From Chloroflexota bacterium (GTDB lineage: Bacteria; Chloroflexota; UBA11872): a stretch of 64,000 bases of DNA. Of this stretch, positions 61,145 through 64,000 are shown piece by piece (position 1 is the first letter of the stretch; each line of letters opens with the position of its first letter). The notes beneath the pieces were generated by a model. The model ran no database searches. It was not told the origin of the DNA and was given only the letters and a program-made list of their open reading frames with translations. The translations under genes were made by a program, and so were the position numbers. Where the stretch lies: assembly GCA_026708035.1 (NCBI GenBank), contig JAPOVQ010000001.1, positions 62,001 to 126,000 of the forward strand, written 5' to 3'.

Positions 61145-62299
61145 TTATCCGCTCGGCGGAACCGCCTGCACCTCGCCGGGTATCGCCACCGTGAGCCGCA
61201 CGCTGAACCCGCGGGGCACGCGCGCGCCGGCGCCGGGCTCCTGCTCCGTGACCTGCTCGTCGGCCACGCCCGCCGTGGGCAGCCGGGTGAGGGCGCCGAT
61301 GAATAAGCCGCGGTCGAGCAACTCGCGCTCGGCCGCCGCGGCCGGCAAGCCGCGCAGCTCCGGAACCTCGATCTCACCCACTCGCACAACGGTCAGCTCC
61401 ACCTCGCTTCCGCGGGCGAGCGACGCGCCAGATGGGGGATGCTGGGACTCGACCACCCCGTTCGGCACGCTGCCGGTCTCCTTGTAGACCACCTCGGCCA
61501 GCGCGAGACCGGCAAGCTCGACGGCGCGGCGCGCGTCGTCTTCGGAGCGTCCGGCGAGCGGCGGCACGGTGACGGTTTCGACGCCACGGCTGAGGTGCAG
61601 CACCACGGCCGAGCGCCGATTGATCACGCTGCCGGCGATCGGATCCTGTCGCAGCACATGGTCGGCCGGGACGTCGCGGCTGAACGCCGCGACCTCCAGC
61701 ACCTGGAAGCCACCAGCAGCGAGTCGGGCGCGTGCCTCCGTCGCGGCGAGACCCACCACGCTGGGAACGGCCGCCTGCGGCCTTCCCAGGCTCAGGGTGG
61801 CCCGCAGCGGCTCCCCGGTGCTTCGGAGGCTGCCCGCGTCCGGCGTTTGCCGGCTGACCAAACCCTCCGCGACGGTTTCGCTGAAGTCTTGGTCAAACAC
61901 GATGCGGAACTCGGCGGCGGCCGCGGCGGCCTCGGCGGCCGACCGGGTGAGCCCCAGCAATTCCGGCACGCTCGCTTGCGTGGCACGGCCGTCGTCGGCC
62001 CGCGGCACCAGCAATGCCTCGGGGTTCGCCGCCTCCGGCGCCGGGGCCAGGAGAAGCTGGGCCTCCCCTAGGATCTCGTCCACGCCTTCGACCGGGTTCC
62101 CGATGACCGCCAGGATGAGGGAAAACGCCACAGCTCCGGCCGCCGTGACTCCGAGCAGCAGCCAGGCGCGCGGAGAGGCCGTGCGGCTCTCGGGCGGCGG
62201 TCGACGGGCCACGGGCACGCGTCGGCGGCGTCCCATGGGACGCCGCGGCGTGCGGGCCAGCAGAGCAGCCCATCTCCGGCTCGGGCTACGCCCGGTCAT
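61145..62299 (-). CDS. membrane protein with four PASTA repeats
   Basis: A 384-residue protein. A basic cytoplasmic N-terminus (about 45 residues, rich in RRR) precedes one membrane helix (WLLLGVTAAGAVAFSLILAVIG). About four extracellular PASTA domains follow: ASVPELLGLTRSAAEAAAAAAEF, AVPSVVGLAATEARARLAAGGF, VTVPPLAGRSEDDARRAVELAGL and IEVPELRGLPAAAAERELLDRGL. PASTA domains bind peptidoglycan or muropeptides. Unlike PknB-type proteins it lacks a kinase domain, so it may be an envelope-sensing or cell-division scaffold. It lies between the CtpA-type gene (convergent) and smc (same strand, 17 bases). Confidence 0.92.
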   Translation of the reverse strand: MTGRSPSRRWAALLARTPRRPMGRRRRVPVARRPPPESRTASPRAWLLLGVTAAGAVAFSLILAVIGNPVEGVDEILGEAQLLLAPAPEAANPEALLVPRADDGRATQASVPELLGLTRSAAEAAAAAAEFRIVFDQDFSETVAEGLVSRQTPDAGSLRSTGEPLRATLSLGRPQAAVPSVVGLAATEARARLAAGGFQVLEVAAFSRDVPADHVLRQDPIAGSVINRRSAVVLHLSRGVETVTVPPLAGRSEDDARRAVELAGLALAEVVYKETGSVPNGVVESQHPPSGASLARGSEVELTVVRVGEIEVPELRGLPAAAAERELLDRGLFIGALTRLPTAGVADEQVTEQEPGAGARVPRGFSVRLTVAIPGEVQAVPPSG

Positions 62300-62316
62300 G
62301 TTCGTTCCTGCGCCGG

Positions 62317-64000
62317 CTAGGTGAGGGACGGCGCTTTCGCGGAGGCTGTCTGGCCATTCGCGGCATGGTGACCGTTCGCGGACTGCCGACCGTTCACGCC
62401 ATTTGCCGCGGCGCCGTTCAGCGACAGCGAGAGCAGGTCTGAAACGCCGTCCTCGTGCATGGTCACTCCGTAGATCGCAGCCGCCGACTCGACCGTGATG
62501 GCATTGTGCGTGATCACGAGGAGTTGGCTGTGATCGGCAAGCTTGTGGAGCTGCCGGCAGAAACGCGCGACGTTGGCATCGTCGAGCGCGGCGTCGACCT
62601 CGTCGAGCACGCAGAACGGACTCTGCCGCACATGCAGCAGGGCCATGATCAGCGCCGCGGCCACGAGGGCGCGCTCGCCGCCGGAGAGGGCGGCCAGCTC
62701 CTGCTTACGGCGGCCGGGGAGCTTGACGTGGAATTCAACGCCCGTGGTCTCGACGTCATCGGGGGTCGTGAGCGCCATGGTGGCCGAGCCGCCGCCGAAG
62801 AGCTCGCGGAAGAGGCGGCTGAAGTGGGCGTTGATTTCGTCGAAGGTCGTGACGAATTGACTGTGCAGCTCCCGCTGCAGGCGGGCCGTGAGGGCCCGCA
62901 GGTTCGCCTCGGCACCCTCGAGATCGGCGATCTGCGACCGCGCATCGTCGACGCGCGCCTGCTGCTCGCGATATGCCTCGGGCGCCAGCGGATTCAGCGG
63001 ACCCAGCTCCGCGAGGTCCCGCCGCAAGTCGGCGGCCCGCCGCTCGACGCGCCCGAGCGGCTCGTCGAGACGCTTCGGCGTCAGGTCCGCGAGACCCAGA
63101 TCGTCGCGAGCGGCGCGCCGCAACTCGGTCTGCCGCTCGGCCAGCCGCTCCGTCTCGCGCTGGGCCGCGGTGAGGTCCTCACCCACGCGCCGCTCTTCGT
63201 CCGCCCGCTGCGCGGCCTGCAGGTGGAGACGCTGCGCGGTCAGGCGGACCTCAAGCAGCTGACGCTCCGCGGCCCGCGAGGCCTCACGCGCGGCCTCGGC
63301 GGCCGCGACGGCTGCGTCGTGCTCGGCGCCAACCGCCTCGCGCTGCTGGCGCGTGGCGGTGCGGGTGGCGGCGATCTCGTCAGCGAGCGCCGTCACGTGC
63401 TCACGCTCGGCGGTCACTTCCTGCAGCGATGCGGCGCGCGTCACGCGCCGGGCGCGGAGCTCAGCCACGCGGGCCGTGTCGGCGCGCTGATCCGCGGCCG
63501 CCGCCGCGTGCTCGCGCTCCAATGCAGCGAGGTCGGGTTGGCCTTGAACCGCCAAGCTTGACTGCGTCGGCAGCGCGTCGCGCGCACGCTCGACATCCGC
63601 GCGCTCGTCCGCCAGGCGCTTGAGCTCGGCGTCCAGGGCGGCGAGACGCGCCGCAGCGTCGGCATGCCGCTCCGCCAGCGAGGCTGCCCGGGCCGAGAGG
63701 CGTTCCGTCGCCACCGCGGCCACGGTGAGCGCTTCGCGCGCCGCGGCGTGCGCGGCGGTTCGCTCTGCGCGGGATTTGCGCGCGGCATCGGCTCGCGCGA
63801 TGGCTGCCCGCGCCGCTTCCGATGCCGATTCCAGCGCCCGCGCCGACTGGTCGCGATCCCGGCCCGCTTGCGCGATGGCCTCGCCAATGCTCGCCAGCCG
63901 TTCGGCGATGGGATCGGCGGTGGCTTCCGTTGCGCCGATCCGAATTGACCCGTCCGCGTCGATGGCGGCGCCCGCGAGCGCGACGATCATGGGCAGCGGA
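62317..64000 (-). CDS. smc: chromosome partition protein SMC, C-terminal part (runs off the window)
   Basis: At least 561 residues, entered from the window edge; the N-terminal ATP-binding head and probably most of the hinge lie outside. The visible part starts near the hinge border (MIVALAGAAIDADGSIRIGA) and continues into a long Ala/Arg/Glu-rich coiled coil (about 25-350). The C-terminal head has ELGPLNPLAPEAYREQQ, FDEINAHFSRLFRELFGGG, signature LSGGERALVAAALIMALL and Walker B FCVLDEVDAALDDANVARF. A low-complexity Asn/Ala/His tail (ANGVNGRQSANGHHAANG) ends it. The ATG at 63990 is internal; the frame is open to the edge. Confidence 0.94.
   Translation of the reverse strand, partial: PLPMIVALAGAAIDADGSIRIGATEATADPIAERLASIGEAIAQAGRDRDQSARALESASEAARAAIARADAARKSRAERTAAHAAAREALTVAAVATERLSARAASLAERHADAAARLAALDAELKRLADERADVERARDALPTQSSLAVQGQPDLAALEREHAAAAADQRADTARVAELRARRVTRAASLQEVTAEREHVTALADEIAATRTATRQQREAVGAEHDAAVAAAEAAREASRAAERQLLEVRLTAQRLHLQAAQRADEERRVGEDLTAAQRETERLAERQTELRRAARDDLGLADLTPKRLDEPLGRVERRAADLRRDLAELGPLNPLAPEAYREQQARVDDARSQIADLEGAEANLRALTARLQRELHSQFVTTFDEINAHFSRLFRELFGGGSATMALTTPDDVETTGVEFHVKLPGRRKQELAALSGGERALVAAALIMALLHVRQSPFCVLDEVDAALDDANVARFCRQLHKLADHSQLLVITHNAITVESAAAIYGVTMHEDGVSDLLSLSLNGAAANGVNGRQSANGHHAANGQTASAKAPSLT

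Overview
GC-rich bacterial chromosome segment. The housekeeping genes (gyrB, plsX, ffh, ddl, proC, groEL, a primary sigma factor, rho, rplI, dnaB, secA, prfB, ftsE/ftsX, smc), the caa3-type oxidase operon and the PASTA, COG0523 and MoeA-PBP genes are most consistent with a Chloroflexota-like bacterium, probably an uncultured lineage. This taxonomic call is an inference from gene content and style, not the result of a search. Most genes are canonical. The distinctive features are a candidate metal regulon, several unusual start codons, two genes interrupted or limited by stop codons, and dispersed intergenic palindromes.

Layout. 1-5.2 kb: a possible tiny membrane peptide, a RelE/HigA-like toxin-antitoxin pair, a DUF4126 membrane protein, VOC, TfoX-N and GYD small proteins, and an M20 peptidase. 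5.2-11.3 kb: M29 aminopeptidase, gyrB, plsX (apparent CTG start), a Tat-exported hydrolase and a PduO-type cobalamin adenosyltransferase. 11.5-17.8 kb: a COG0523/CobW GTPase plus a WD40 gene (broken by an in-frame TAG) converge on an SBP-permease-permease ABC transporter. Both units carry the same 17-bp palindrome 23 bases before the first ATG. 18.3-28.3 kb: DUF4395, vapBC, tRNA-Glu(CTC), ffh, a split D-glutamate cyclase pair, a YhfC-like membrane protein, a Gfo/Idh/MocA oxidoreductase, an SLC13/RCK permease and an SDR lacking the YxxxK motif.

28.3-37.5 kb: ddl, an RraA-like protein, proC, comEA/comEC, and two overlapping moeA genes, the second fused to a periplasmic-binding-like domain. 37.6-46.5 kb: groEL without groES, the primary sigma factor, a cupredoxin lipoprotein, and the ctaC-D-E-F-G operon for a caa3 oxidase with a cytochrome-c-fused subunit II. 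47.0-64 kb: rho, rplI with an acidic tail, dnaB, an Fe-ADH, secA, prfB with its programmed +1 frameshift, a gluzincin-type peptidase, ftsE-ftsX plus a second FtsE-like ATPase, a CtpA-type protease, a PASTA-repeat membrane protein and the C-terminal part of smc, which runs off the window.

Many intergenic gaps hold copies of a few short repeat families: an inverted CCCTCTCCC/GGGAGAGGG element, a GGATTCCGG...CCGGAATGACGG element, a GGCGGGTCTGAGACCCGCC element and others. They often occur in composite clusters and explain most of the gaps longer than 300 bases.
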